DNA of 64,000 bases from Paenibacillaceae bacterium (GCA_029256185.1 JAQSYI010000046.1:1-64000), one strand, 5' to 3'; positions 8,867 to 18,640 are shown, numbered from the stretch's first letter. Made by a program: numbers and translations. The notes: generated by a model from the letters alone, not told the origin.

Positions 8867-11646
8867 CCCTTCGTTGCAACCTTGACGGTTACAATCTTCT
8901 TGGCGCCGATCTGTGCGGAGAAGGAGCGGCTGTCGGCAGCCAGGCCAAGCGCCGCCGCTTCAGCCTCGTCCATCCGGCAAAGCGCAGCCCTCTCCAGTTC
9001 CACTCCGAAGCGGAAGGAGACAGTCTGGGAGTTCTCTGCCGGATTGAACAGCCGGATAATCAGTCCGCTTCCGTCCTCGGCTTGTTTGACTGCGGTCACA
9101 TGAAGCACGGAATTGTCCAGCGTAAACAAGCCCGTTTCCGAAGGCAGCCCGCCCTGTCCCCTTCCGGCGACAGCAACCCGCACCGGCGCGGCGTATTCGG
9201 CTGCCTGCCGAAGAAGTCCGGCCTGCTGCCAATCTCCTTCATGGATGCTGACCGCAAATTCGAAGCTCTGCACGCCCGGGCACTGGATGCCCTGGTCAGG
9301 CAGCTCCGTGAGCTTCTCCTCGCTGACGGCAAGCTTGATCCGGCAAGCGCGGATCAGCGTCAGCGAAAGCGTGCGGCTGTCGTCCTCGAATGCTTCGTAC
9401 TCATAGATGCCCTTGGGCAGCAGCGCCAGTCCATCCGTCTGATCCGTCAGGCCGACGAAGGTTTGCAGCGGGTGGGTTCCTCCCGCTTGCTCCACCCAGC
9501 CGGTGGAATCGGGAATGGCAATCGGCCGCGACAGCACATCATAATGGCTGTCAGCATGGGATACATCCGCAGCAAGCCCTGTGGGGAAGTTAACCCGCAG
9601 CCAGTGATCCTTCGCCTTGTTGTCTACTGTAAGCTTCACCTTGACCAGCTTAGCGCCCTTTTCCAGGGTGTAAGTGATGCGGACCGGCAGATCAGCCAGA
9701 ATGGCATTGCGGGAAGTGCCGTCGGCGTAGTCCAGCGGAACGTGGAAGGCATAGTCCGCTTCAATGGAGCAGGACAGGCTTCCGCTCTCAATTACGGCCA
9801 CATTGGCGGCAACTGCCAGACTGTTGTACTTGCGGTCATAGCGGGGCGCCACATGCTTCCAGGCGTTGCCGCACTCTCCCTGATCCGTCAGATAGCCCAA
9901 TCCGGCATAGAGCCGGCCGGTGCTCTTGTTCACTACATCCAAGGTTCCGTTGGGGTTGACCTTGACCCGGAGGTACTCGTTCTCCATGGTATTGGGTCCG
10001 GTGATCATCGTCTTGATATTCCGCAGCTCGGCAGGCTCCGCCTTCACCTGGTAGGCGCGGTACCCCAACCCGGGCAGAGCGGACAGCTCGGCATGCATTT
10101 TGACCCGATGGGAATCCAGAATGGTGGGCACCTCCCAGATGCTGTCCACAAATACGCTGGACTTCTCGAAGGCAATGTTCTGCCGCTCCACATGCCGGTC
10201 GTTATCATGGTGCAGGCTTACAGACAAGGCCCCTTCGGCGCGGGGAAGCTCCAGGTCCACTGTGACAACAGCCGTCCGCTCCACCGGCAGGGAATTGTAG
10301 ACGACAAGCTGAATGGCATCATGGGATTGACCGGCGGGAGACAGGCTCCTGGCAATATGCGCCATGCTGTCCTCCGTCACAATGCCGCCGATATCGCTTG
10401 CCTTCCGGTAGCGGTATTCAATGTCCTCGCAGACCGCGTCCGGCGCACAGCCGCCGTTGGCGTCATGGGTATGGTTGGACAGCAGGTACTTCCACCCCCT
10501 CGTTAAATACAGAGACGGATATTCGGCTCCGAGTACAGCCGCCAGCGAGGCAAGAGGCTCCGCATAGGCGACCAGTTCGGAGGTGGCGCGGAAGTCCATC
10601 TGCTTCAGATACGTACGGGCGCTCACCGTGCCGGGGAACAGGAAGGTCCACTTGCCCTCCTTCAGATAAGAACGGCGCTCGCCGGTAAGCACAGGCAGGC
10701 CCGCCAAATCCAGATGCTTCTCCGCTTCATTCCAGAATTGCTCCAGATTGGCATGCTCAATGTTGAAGCGGTCTCCCAGCAGTTCCTTCGCATCGGCGAT
10801 AATCCGGGATTCGGACGGATGGGCCACCGAAATATCATGGCCGTGCATAGCCAGGAAGACCTCTGTGGTGAAATGCTGCCCTTCGCGCTCCACCATGTCC
10901 AGGATGGCCTGCTTCAGCTTGCTCTTGTCATAGTGAACAGCGGGAGCAAGCAGCGCATAGGACTGATCCTCTCCCGACAGCCCGTCGGAGAGACGGAACG
11001 GAACCTCGTCGTAGGCCCCCCACACATGGGTCTTGTCAAACACCGTGCCCCGCGTCACCGCCCGGTGCACCTGATAGTACCAATTGTAGCGGGCATAGAC
11101 GGCGAACCGGCTTGCCAGCACCCGGGTGCCGTCCGGCGCGCTCCAGATCCACTCCGCATCGGCCTCATGATGGGAGATGCCCCGGTAAAACATCATCTTG
11201 CCCAGGCCGAAATCCTGCAGAATCTGCGGAAGCTGCCCGGTCTGTCCCCAAGAGGAGGGGGTATAGGCAACGGTTCCCGTCTTCCCGCCATAGCTCTCCA
11301 CCGTCTTCCGTCCGAACAGCAGGTTGCGCACCAGCGCCTCCTGGGCAATGCTGAACTCCTCCGCCAGGGTGTAATACGGGCCCACGATCAGCCGTCCGGC
11401 GCGGATCAGCCGCTCCACCTGCTCCCTGCGCTCAGGGCGCATCTCCACGTAATCGTCCAGCATGATGGAATGTCCGTCCATGGTAAAGGATGCGTAGTTC
11501 GGATCATTCTCCAGGATGTCCAGTGTAACATCCATCATGGTCAGCAGATTGCGCCGGGTGCGCTCGAAGGAACGCCGGAATTCCCGGTCCCAGTGGGTGT
11601 TGGATACAACCTTGATCTGCTTGATGTGCGAACTGTCCTGCTTCAT
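8863..11646 (-). CDS. Glycoside hydrolase family 38 alpha-mannosidase
   Basis: This is a cytoplasmic enzyme of about 927 residues with no signal peptide. It carries the GH38 N-terminal zinc motif VVSNTHWDREF and the expected central helical and C-terminal beta-sandwich parts. Bacterial GH38 enzymes release alpha-mannose from imported mannosides or glycan fragments. I choose the ATG at 11646 (KQDSSHIKQ start) because GGGAG lies just upstream; an upstream ATG at 11700 has no comparable site. The gene is followed by an overlapping HAD phosphatase gene and preceded by an 18-bp operator shared with the neighbouring LacI regulator. Confidence 0.92.
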   Translation of the reverse strand: MKQDSSHIKQIKVVSNTHWDREFRRSFERTRRNLLTMMDVTLDILENDPNYASFTMDGHSIMLDDYVEMRPERREQVERLIRAGRLIVGPYYTLAEEFSIAQEALVRNLLFGRKTVESYGGKTGTVAYTPSSWGQTGQLPQILQDFGLGKMMFYRGISHHEADAEWIWSAPDGTRVLASRFAVYARYNWYYQVHRAVTRGTVFDKTHVWGAYDEVPFRLSDGLSGEDQSYALLAPAVHYDKSKLKQAILDMVEREGQHFTTEVFLAMHGHDISVAHPSESRIIADAKELLGDRFNIEHANLEQFWNEAEKHLDLAGLPVLTGERRSYLKEGKWTFLFPGTVSARTYLKQMDFRATSELVAYAEPLASLAAVLGAEYPSLYLTRGWKYLLSNHTHDANGGCAPDAVCEDIEYRYRKASDIGGIVTEDSMAHIARSLSPAGQSHDAIQLVVYNSLPVERTAVVTVDLELPRAEGALSVSLHHDNDRHVERQNIAFEKSSVFVDSIWEVPTILDSHRVKMHAELSALPGLGYRAYQVKAEPAELRNIKTMITGPNTMENEYLRVKVNPNGTLDVVNKSTGRLYAGLGYLTDQGECGNAWKHVAPRYDRKYNSLAVAANVAVIESGSLSCSIEADYAFHVPLDYADGTSRNAILADLPVRITYTLEKGAKLVKVKLTVDNKAKDHWLRVNFPTGLAADVSHADSHYDVLSRPIAIPDSTGWVEQAGGTHPLQTFVGLTDQTDGLALLPKGIYEYEAFEDDSRTLSLTLIRACRIKLAVSEEKLTELPDQGIQCPGVQSFEFAVSIHEGDWQQAGLLRQAAEYAAPVRVAVAGRGQGGLPSETGLFTLDNSVLHVTAVKQAEDGSGLIIRLFNPAENSQTVSFRFGVELERAALCRMDEAEAAALGLAADSRSFSAQIGAKKIVTVKVATKG

Positions 11647-11734
11647 CTGTCTCGTCTCCCTATTAATAAAATTAGTCTTGATAAGATTGGGTCTAATCAC
11701 ATCGCCTATCTATTACAAAACCTCTGAAAGCGTT

Positions 11735-11752
11735 TTATAACTCGTGTTATAA
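11735..11752. promoter_or_regulatory. LacI-type operator upstream of alpha-mannosidase
   Basis: The sequence TTATAACTCGTGTTATAA is symmetric at 16 of 18 positions around a central CG, as in LacI-family operators. The identical 18 bp recur at 12881-12898 before the LacI gene. Confidence 0.8.
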
Positions 11753-11771
11753 TTTTTTAAAAAAATTGGCC

Positions 11772-12857
11772 TCATTTCAAGGCCCTAAACAGCTTGCACG
11801 GAACAATCTCCTTCCGGGCTGGCTTCATCTCCTGTTGGGCTTCTGCCCCATCCGGCTCCTGTCCGTCAGGCACCGGTCCGCGCGGACCCCCCGCTCCTCC
11901 GGGGAGCTGCAGCAATTCTTCCAACAGCTTGAAGGCCCTCCGGCCCATATCCACATAAGGCACTTCCACACAGGGAATGGGCGGGACCATGTGCCTGCTG
12001 ATCCGTTCCGTGTCATCGCCGGACATAACGAACAAATCCGCTCCGATTCTCAGCCCCTGCTCATAAGCGAGACGATAAAGGAACACAGCGCCTCTTGACC
12101 AATTGGACAGTATAACAAGCGGCTTCGGCTGTCTGTCCAGCCATTCCCGCCACCAGCTCTCCCGGCTGTCCCAGGCTTGCTCCAGAATATCGAGAACCTG
12201 GGGTTCCAGCGTTCTCTCCTTCATCCAGTCCCGATAAGCACGAACCCGCTCCCGGTCTCCTGCCGTCGGCGTCCTCCCCGCGGGAAGCACATTGAGATAC
12301 AGCGGCGCCGCTCCTGTCCTTTCCCAGAGAAATTCAAGAGCCTCCTCCATACTGCTCCCATAGTCTGTTCCTACCGAAGAAATACCGGCCGCTCCCGGCA
12401 TTCCTTCCACTGACACATAAGGAACCCCGCACTCCAGTACCGACTGCTCCCACTGCGGCTTAAGGGGATCGGGAAAATCCAGCGTGATGATCCCGTCAAT
12501 CCGGCCCTCGCGGTACAGGGAAATCAGTCCTTCCCGGGCCTCCAAATTACACCCTCCCCCATACATCAGAACATGGTAACCTGCCGGGCCGCTCTCTTGC
12601 GAGATGCCCTCGACCAATTGCAGCAGCAGCGCGTTGTACACATCGCCGTAAACCGCAATGCATTGGCTCCTGCCTGTCTTGATGCTCTTGGCCTGCACAT
12701 TCACCGTATAGTTCAGTTCACGGATAGCGCTCACAATTGCCGCCCGGTTCTCCTCGCTGACCGAAATGCCGGGCGTGTTGTTCAGATAAGCGGACACCAG
12801 ACTCCGGGAGACTCCCGCCCGCCTGGCAACATCAGTGCTTGTCACTCTCTTGCGCAA
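11772..12857 (-). CDS. LacI-family transcriptional regulator of the mannosidase operon
   Basis: The repressor of about 361 residues has an N-terminal LacI helix-turn-helix (TSTDVARRAGVSRSLVSAYLNN) followed by a periplasmic-binding-protein-like sugar sensor domain. I start it at a TTG at 12857, because AGGAGG lies upstream and the helix-turn-helix then begins at residue 4; the longer open frame has no support. The C-terminal tail is unusually rich in Gly, Pro and Glu. The 18-bp operator in its own promoter and in the mannosidase promoter suggests autoregulation plus control of the GH38-HAD operon. The inducer is probably a mannose-containing sugar. Confidence 0.87.
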   Translation of the reverse strand: MRKRVTSTDVARRAGVSRSLVSAYLNNTPGISVSEENRAAIVSAIRELNYTVNVQAKSIKTGRSQCIAVYGDVYNALLLQLVEGISQESGPAGYHVLMYGGGCNLEAREGLISLYREGRIDGIITLDFPDPLKPQWEQSVLECGVPYVSVEGMPGAAGISSVGTDYGSSMEEALEFLWERTGAAPLYLNVLPAGRTPTAGDRERVRAYRDWMKERTLEPQVLDILEQAWDSRESWWREWLDRQPKPLVILSNWSRGAVFLYRLAYEQGLRIGADLFVMSGDDTERISRHMVPPIPCVEVPYVDMGRRAFKLLEELLQLPGGAGGPRGPVPDGQEPDGAEAQQEMKPARKEIVPCKLFRALK

Positions 12858-12880
12858 GTATCCATCTCCTCCTACAAAGA

Positions 12881-12898
12881 TTATAACTCGTGTTATAA
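12881..12898. promoter_or_regulatory. LacI-type operator upstream of its own regulator gene
   Basis: This is identical over 18 bp to the site at 11735-11752. It lies 23 bp before the proposed TTG start, where a bound repressor would block its own transcription. Confidence 0.8.
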
Positions 12899-12949
12899 AC
12901 CGATTCAAGAGGGATTTCTCCCCGAAAATTCTCCTGTACCGGCGCTTGG

Positions 12950-14887
12950 TCAACCGGTTTGCTGCGCCTCTCTTTTTTTACCCCGTTTCATCGCGTACAT
13001 ATTGTGGTCGGCGGCTTTGATCAACGTATCGGCTGAGGTGCCGTCCTCCGGATAGATGCTGATGCCGATGCTGGCCTGGACAAGAAACTCCAGCCCGTCC
13101 TTCAGGATCGGCTTGTTCAGGGAGCTGGTAATTTGTTCCGCAATGGACTGCGCTTCAGGGAGGCCGTTCATGTTGAAGAGCAGCACCGCGAATTCGTCCC
13201 CGCCAATTCTCGACACCAGATCAGACTCTCTCGTATACGTCTTGATCCTGCCCGCAAACTCGCTTAGGAGGTAGTCCCCGTTCTCATGGCCGTATGTGTC
13301 ATTGATGTACTTGAAACCGTCCAGATCGATATAGAACAGCGCCAGCCTCCCGTCCTCCGGCTGTAGCCCGGATAACTCCGCCTCCACCGTCTCATAGAAG
13401 TGCTTCCGGTTCGAAAGTCCTGTCAGGCTGTCATGGTAAGCCAGGAAGGTGATGTAATCCTGCGCCTTCTTGCGCTCGGTTATATCATGGATGATAGCGA
13501 AGATAATCTGCCTGGAACCGAAATGAATAGGGGATGCATGAATCTCCACATCTCTTATTTGTCCATCCGCAAGCTTATGCTGCAAGCAAAAGGGCTCACT
13601 CCTGTTATAGGCCCCGCACCCGGCGCCTTCTTCGATTGCAGCCGCTTCTTGCACAGCCTCTGTCGTGAGGTGAAGATCATCCAGCGTCATCTTGGCAAAT
13701 TGCTCCAGGGTATAGCCATAGAAGTGCTGCGCCGCGTCATTGGCCGATAGGATTCTGGATGTTTCGGGCTCGATCAGACACATAGCGGCAGTGTGCTTGT
13801 CGAACATGCCCCGGAAGCGTTCCTCGCTTTCTCTCAATCTGGCCTCCGTCTCCTGCTGAATGCGAATCTCCTGCTCCAGACGCTTGGTGATGGTCATGTC
13901 CTGTCCCATTACTACAATCCCCAGCAGCTCTCCGGCCTTGTCCACAATGACGGAGCATGAGAGACGCACGGGCAAGAGCTCCCCGGACAGCTTGACGCAG
14001 TTCACCTCCATATGACTGGGAACGCCGGCTGAGAGATTCCCCTTCGCGAGAAATTCAAGTCCCGTACCCTTTTCCAGAAAATTCGATAACGGCCGCTCCA
14101 GCAGTTCCCCGGTCTGGTAACCGAGCAAACTTTCCGCCCTGCTGTTTACTTTCATAATCCTGCCTTCAGGCGACAGCAAAAAAAACAGATCCATCATTTC
14201 TGTCATCAGCTCATCAAACAGGATATCCGAGGGAATGCTGAACAGCCTGTACTTCACATTCGCATAATAAATGCCGGCGATCATAATCAACGAGTAGAGA
14301 TGCCCCACAGGCGGCAAAACATGATAATCCAGCGCCGGAAGCACGAACTGGGTGAGCAGATTCAACAGGAAAGGCACTGCGCCGGCAACGGCAATATTGC
14401 GCAGCAGCCTGCCTCTCTGCCCCTCTGTTTTGCGCGCCATCCGGATAAGAATCGCAATAGCCAGAAGCAAATAGATGAATTCATACAGAAATTCCCCAAT
14501 ATAAAAGAAATCGGACACCCATTCGGACGGTCCGGCATCAGGCTGGAACAGAAAGACGCTCATATACAAAAAAACAGCCGCAGGAAGATACAGCGCGGCT
14601 TGCCGCACCGGACTTAGGAAAGGCTTGCAGTCGGCAAAGCGCAATGTGGTGTGGAGCGCAATGGCGCTGTAGGTGCACCAGCCTAAAGCGGATATTTTCA
14701 TCCACAGCAGTGAATCATCGGGAGCTACATAGACAAAGGCGTAGGCCAAGGACCAGATCGCCAAGCTGAGGCACAGCCAGATAAATATCTTGGCCACAAC
14801 CGTTTTCTGGAAGCTTCTATAGGTGTATCCCCCGACGTAAATGTAGAATGAAAAAGCCATTATGGATATGGCAGACCATAAATTCAT
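12950..14887 (-). CDS. Membrane diguanylate cyclase (7TM-PAS-PAS-GGDEF)
   Basis: This 645-residue protein would make cyclic di-GMP from GTP. The first 220 residues hold about seven hydrophobic helices of the histidine-kinase-type 7TM sensor kind. Two PAS domains follow (about 225-335 and 350-465), then a GGDEF domain. The catalytic motif RIGGDEFAVLL is intact, and RESD five residues before it is a product-inhibition I-site. No EAL domain is seen. GAGGTG precedes the ATG. It lies 81 bp downstream of an HD-GYP protein gene in the same direction, so opposing cyclic di-GMP activities may be co-transcribed. Confidence 0.92.
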   Translation of the reverse strand: MNLWSAISIMAFSFYIYVGGYTYRSFQKTVVAKIFIWLCLSLAIWSLAYAFVYVAPDDSLLWMKISALGWCTYSAIALHTTLRFADCKPFLSPVRQAALYLPAAVFLYMSVFLFQPDAGPSEWVSDFFYIGEFLYEFIYLLLAIAILIRMARKTEGQRGRLLRNIAVAGAVPFLLNLLTQFVLPALDYHVLPPVGHLYSLIMIAGIYYANVKYRLFSIPSDILFDELMTEMMDLFFLLSPEGRIMKVNSRAESLLGYQTGELLERPLSNFLEKGTGLEFLAKGNLSAGVPSHMEVNCVKLSGELLPVRLSCSVIVDKAGELLGIVVMGQDMTITKRLEQEIRIQQETEARLRESEERFRGMFDKHTAAMCLIEPETSRILSANDAAQHFYGYTLEQFAKMTLDDLHLTTEAVQEAAAIEEGAGCGAYNRSEPFCLQHKLADGQIRDVEIHASPIHFGSRQIIFAIIHDITERKKAQDYITFLAYHDSLTGLSNRKHFYETVEAELSGLQPEDGRLALFYIDLDGFKYINDTYGHENGDYLLSEFAGRIKTYTRESDLVSRIGGDEFAVLLFNMNGLPEAQSIAEQITSSLNKPILKDGLEFLVQASIGISIYPEDGTSADTLIKAADHNMYAMKRGKKREAQQTG

Positions 14888-14968
14888 GATGTGAACACCT
14901 CAACACTTGCTTGTTATAGGCAAAATTCCTTTTCGTTTAAACCAGGTTATCCATCTAGGGTGTACGCC

Positions 14969-16792
14969 CTATTCGGGTTTCTCCTCCAGCCAGCTTATAA
15001 ACGCGTCCACGACCTCTTCATCGAACTGCGTACCTCTGTTCAGCAGCAGCTCGCGGACAGCCGCTTCCTTGGAGAGTACGTCCTTGCGGTAAGGACGGAG
15101 GCTGGTCATGGCGTCATAAGCATCCGCCGCGCAGACGATTTTGGACAGCTTGTTGATCTGGTCTCCCTTCAATCCGTTGGGATATCCCCGGCCGTCCACC
15201 CGCTCATGATGCTCATAGACAATCTTCCTGCTGTTGGCAAGAAAATTAAGCTCCTTCAGAATATTGTCGCCGATCTCCGGATGCCGCTTCATCAGCTCGT
15301 AATCCTCCGGCAGGAAGCTTCCCTGATTATTCAGCACCTGCTCCGGTATGCCAATCTTGCCAATATCATGCAGGATACTGCCGAATCTCAGATCATTCCT
15401 TTCCTCCTCGCTTAAACCAAGCTTATGGGCAATTCCCATCGAATATTCCATAACGCGCTCACAATGTCCCCCCGTATAGGCATCCTTGGCTTCAATGGCA
15501 TTGGCCAGTGCTCTGACTGTCTCGAAATAGCTGTTCTGGTTCTCCTTGAGCAGCGACGCCAGCTCATCGTACAAGGAGGTGATCTGTTCCTTCTGTGCCA
15601 TGATTTCCACATTCTTGTTGGCAAGCATCCCTTCGTTCTCATAACGCTCCGCCAGCAACAGCCGGATCCGCTCCGCCATGCTCTCAAACTGTTTGCCAAG
15701 AAGGGCAAATTCATCATTGGACTCAATCTTCATATGGATCAGAAAGTTGCCGCTGGCCACCTGCTCAAACCCTGCTGTAAATTCCTCAATAGGCTTGGTG
15801 ATGCTGCTTGCCTTGTATAAGCCGAAGGACCCGGCTAAGACCGCTCCCAACAGAACCACCGCAATGGCAATTTTCATGTTGTAAGCAAGGCTCTGCCTCA
15901 TGCTGGCGTCATTATAGATAATCTCCACTACATTCTTCTCGTTGGCACCCCGGGCCTCCATGATTTGGTAGGGCACATATTGGCGGAAAGCCCGGCTGCC
16001 GTTGACCCCCGACATTACCTCCACAGTCTGCATGGAGTCCATCGCTTCTTGGAAATAAGCAAGATGACTGTCGTCAATCTGGGAATTGCGCCCATATTGA
16101 TCCTGCTTGTAAGAAACCCCCTCATAATCGTAGAGAATCACACTGTCCACAAAACCGCTGTCCCTGATTACCGATTCGGCGAAATTTTCAAAGCCGATGC
16201 CTTCTGCTGGCAGGTCATTGGGCTTCATTTTGGTTCCGGTTTCAAATATATATTTGCCGTCTTCCGAAGGGAGATAACAATACTTCTTCATCTCCGAGCC
16301 CTTCAGGGACAGGCTGATTCTCGCAGGTGCAAACTGGTTGGTTTCACGGATCTCATCCAGATAACCGGCAAAATCGGAATAAGGCGCAAAGTTCAAACCC
16401 AGGTCCGCCGGGTCCGTGGAGGCAACCACTATGTTCTCCCGGCTGATTATATACAGATCAAGGAAGCCGTTCGTTCCTTCCAGAAACGGCTCCAGATCAA
16501 ATTGAATGTTTCCTGCAGCTTCATATTTGCGCATGACGGCATCCAGCACGGATTTGGCTTCCTGCTCCAGCGGTTTCTCCATTTGAAGGTTCATATAATC
16601 CGCATCCCGGACAATATTAAGCACCCTGTCTCTGATAAGCTCCCGGTTTTGCCGGAAATGATCCTCCAGAAGATCGCGCACAAAAAAATATTGGAAAAGT
16701 CCCAGGAAGCCTGACATGAGCAGCACAACGGTAAACAATAGTATACCCAGCTTATATCGGAATGCAATCATTCTGTTGCCCACTCTCACCAT
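14969..16792 (-). CDS. HD-GYP domain cyclic di-GMP phosphodiesterase-like receptor
   Basis: This protein of about 607 residues has an N-terminal membrane anchor, a large extracytoplasmic sensor (about residues 35-300), a second membrane helix, a HAMP domain (KPIEEFTAGFEQVASGNF), a short coiled linker and an HD-GYP domain. The catalytic residues HDIGKIGIPE and HHERVDGRGYP are intact, which predicts hydrolysis of cyclic di-GMP. The ATG at 16792 has GAGGTGG upstream; a GTG at 16816 is an alternative with a poorly spaced site. It precedes the GGDEF gene on the same strand. Confidence 0.9.
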   Translation of the reverse strand: MVRVGNRMIAFRYKLGILLFTVVLLMSGFLGLFQYFFVRDLLEDHFRQNRELIRDRVLNIVRDADYMNLQMEKPLEQEAKSVLDAVMRKYEAAGNIQFDLEPFLEGTNGFLDLYIISRENIVVASTDPADLGLNFAPYSDFAGYLDEIRETNQFAPARISLSLKGSEMKKYCYLPSEDGKYIFETGTKMKPNDLPAEGIGFENFAESVIRDSGFVDSVILYDYEGVSYKQDQYGRNSQIDDSHLAYFQEAMDSMQTVEVMSGVNGSRAFRQYVPYQIMEARGANEKNVVEIIYNDASMRQSLAYNMKIAIAVVLLGAVLAGSFGLYKASSITKPIEEFTAGFEQVASGNFLIHMKIESNDEFALLGKQFESMAERIRLLLAERYENEGMLANKNVEIMAQKEQITSLYDELASLLKENQNSYFETVRALANAIEAKDAYTGGHCERVMEYSMGIAHKLGLSEEERNDLRFGSILHDIGKIGIPEQVLNNQGSFLPEDYELMKRHPEIGDNILKELNFLANSRKIVYEHHERVDGRGYPNGLKGDQINKLSKIVCAADAYDAMTSLRPYRKDVLSKEAAVRELLLNRGTQFDEEVVDAFISWLEEKPE

Positions 16793-16865
16793 GCCCCACC
16801 TCGTCAGGAACTTCACTTTCCTGGATGGATATTTCTACATCCTTCTTAAAATCCCTCTTTTCGAC

Positions 16866-16907
16866 AAAAAAAATGGCGGCATCCGCAGCTAAAACCTGCA
16901 GATGCCC
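16866..16907 (-). terminator. Intrinsic terminator of the acyl-CoA synthetase gene
   Basis: On the minus strand GGCATCTGCAG pairs with CTGCGGATGCC (one mismatch) around a GTTTTAG loop. The sequence GCCA followed by eight T comes next. Confidence 0.88.
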
Positions 16908-16921
16908 CCAAATACAAAGAA

Positions 16922-18499
16922 TCAGACACGCAGGGCGGCTTCCTGCTCCCGGAGCACAACCCTCCTGATCTTGCCGGAGGTTGTCTTGGGCAGATCGGCA
17001 ACGAACTCCACCTTGCGGGGATACTTGTAAGGCGCTGTCAACTCCTTCACATGCTGTTGAATCTCCAAGACCAGCTGCTCGTTTCCCACCACTCCGCTCT
17101 GGAGCACGATGAAGGCTTTGACTACATGGCCCCTGACTTCGTCGGGACTGGCCACAACGGCGCATTCCTTCACAGCGGCATGCTTCATCAGAGCATCCTC
17201 CACCTCGAACGGGCCAATGGTATAGCCCGAGCTGATGATGATATCATCTCCGCGTCCCTCGAACCAGAAATAGTCCTCTTCATCCCTCCAGGCCCGGTCT
17301 CCCGTTACGAAGTAGTCGCCCCGTATGCTGGCCGCAACCCGTTGCGGGTCCTTGTAATACGTGGAGAACAGGGCCGGCATCTGCTTATGAACGCCGATAT
17401 CTCCTACCTGGCCCACAGGGGCCGGTTTACCCTCTTCGTCAATAATCGTCACCAGGCCAGGCACGGTGGGCTGTCCCATGGAGCCGATTCTCATGGGTGT
17501 TTCCTTCAGGGTGCCGATGAGCAAGGTGCTCTCGGTCTGGCCATAGCCGTCCCGGATCGTCAGATTGAAGCGGCGGCGGAAGATGTCAATCACCTCCCGG
17601 TTCAGCGGCTCCCCGGCGGAAACGGCGCTCTGCAGCGAGGACAGATCATAGCTGCCCAGATGCTCCGACTTGGCCATCAGGCGGTATTCGGTTGGTGTGC
17701 AGCACAACACCTGAATACGGTATTCCTGCAGCAGCTCCAAATATCGGTCCGCGTGGAACCGCCCGTTGTATACAAAGCCGGTGGCCCCCCGTCCCAGCAC
17801 GGACAGGAACGGGCTCCAGATCCACTTCTGCCAGCCGGGAGCCGCTGTGGCCCACACCGTATCGCCTGGCTCAATATTAAGCCAGGCCGAGGCGGTGATC
17901 CGCAGGTGGGCATAAGCCCAGCCATGAGTATGGACAACCCCTTTAGGCTCTCCGGTAGTGCCTGACGTATAGGTGAGAATGGCCTTATCCTCCCGGTGAG
18001 TGTCTGCAGCAGCACGCTCTTCAGGCTGGTTGGCGGACAACTGCTCCATCGGGAGCCAACCCTGAACCCGGCCCGCCACGGAGATGCGGTGTTCCAGAGA
18101 CGGGATGCCGGCGGCAGCCTTATCTACCTCTCCGGTTAGCCCGGCATAGGCGATAACCGCTTTGGCCTCCGAATGGCCGAGACGATAGCCCAGATCCTTG
18201 GCCCTTAGCATCTCGGAGGTGGGAATCACTACCAGCCCCAGCTTCAGACAAGCCATATAGATGACATAAGAGACAATTCTCCGCGGCACCAGCACCAGCA
18301 CCCGTTCCCCTTTAGCCATACCCAGCTCCGCCAAGCCGCCTGCCAGACGGTTGGCAGCCTGGCGCAGAGCGCCATATGTGATCTCTTCATAATCGCCGCT
18401 TTCGTCTTGCCATTTCAGCGCGATCCTTTCAGAGGGATGATCGTCCATTTCCCGGGTCAAATTGTAACGCTCGGGGGCAGTCCAGTCTTGAAGCTTCAC
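16922..18499 (-). CDS. Acyl-CoA synthetase (AMP-forming, MbcS/acetyl-CoA synthetase-like)
   Basis: This cytoplasmic adenylate-forming enzyme of about 525 residues activates a carboxylic acid with ATP and CoA. The phosphate-binding loop ILTYTSGTTGEPKGVVHTHG, the RDGYGQTESTLLIG motif, the hinge FEGRGDDIIISSGYTIGP and the C-terminal catalytic Lys in LPKTTSGKIRR are all present. Overall it resembles the medium or branched-chain MbcS/YtcI group more than true acetyl-CoA synthetase. GTG at 18499 has GGAG 10 nt upstream; a TTG at 18505 is also possible. A FapR-like box lies 55 bp upstream, suggesting co-regulation with membrane lipid synthesis. Confidence 0.87.
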   Translation of the reverse strand: MKLQDWTAPERYNLTREMDDHPSERIALKWQDESGDYEEITYGALRQAANRLAGGLAELGMAKGERVLVLVPRRIVSYVIYMACLKLGLVVIPTSEMLRAKDLGYRLGHSEAKAVIAYAGLTGEVDKAAAGIPSLEHRISVAGRVQGWLPMEQLSANQPEERAAADTHREDKAILTYTSGTTGEPKGVVHTHGWAYAHLRITASAWLNIEPGDTVWATAAPGWQKWIWSPFLSVLGRGATGFVYNGRFHADRYLELLQEYRIQVLCCTPTEYRLMAKSEHLGSYDLSSLQSAVSAGEPLNREVIDIFRRRFNLTIRDGYGQTESTLLIGTLKETPMRIGSMGQPTVPGLVTIIDEEGKPAPVGQVGDIGVHKQMPALFSTYYKDPQRVAASIRGDYFVTGDRAWRDEEDYFWFEGRGDDIIISSGYTIGPFEVEDALMKHAAVKECAVVASPDEVRGHVVKAFIVLQSGVVGNEQLVLEIQQHVKELTAPYKYPRKVEFVADLPKTTSGKIRRVVLREQEAALRV

Positions 18500-18560
18500 T
18501 TGCAAGCATCTCCTTCGTCAGATAAATAAGCTGTTTCTTCTCCTATTATAAGACGAATTA

Positions 18561-18577
18561 CTAGTACCTAGTACTAA
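18561..18577. promoter_or_regulatory. FapR-type operator upstream of the acyl-CoA synthetase
   Basis: The plus strand reads CTAGTACCTAGTACTAA. This matches the FapR consensus (TTAGTACCTRGTACTAA as I recall it) at all but one position and contains TAGTAC-N3-GTACTA. A TATAAT box for the minus-strand gene lies 10 bp downstream (18545-18550), so the operator overlaps the promoter. Confidence 0.78.
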
Positions 18578-18640
18578 GAAAAGAGGCGATTTTATGACCA
18601 TGGACGGACCGGCGGGCCCGCATGGCTATGATCTGCAGGA

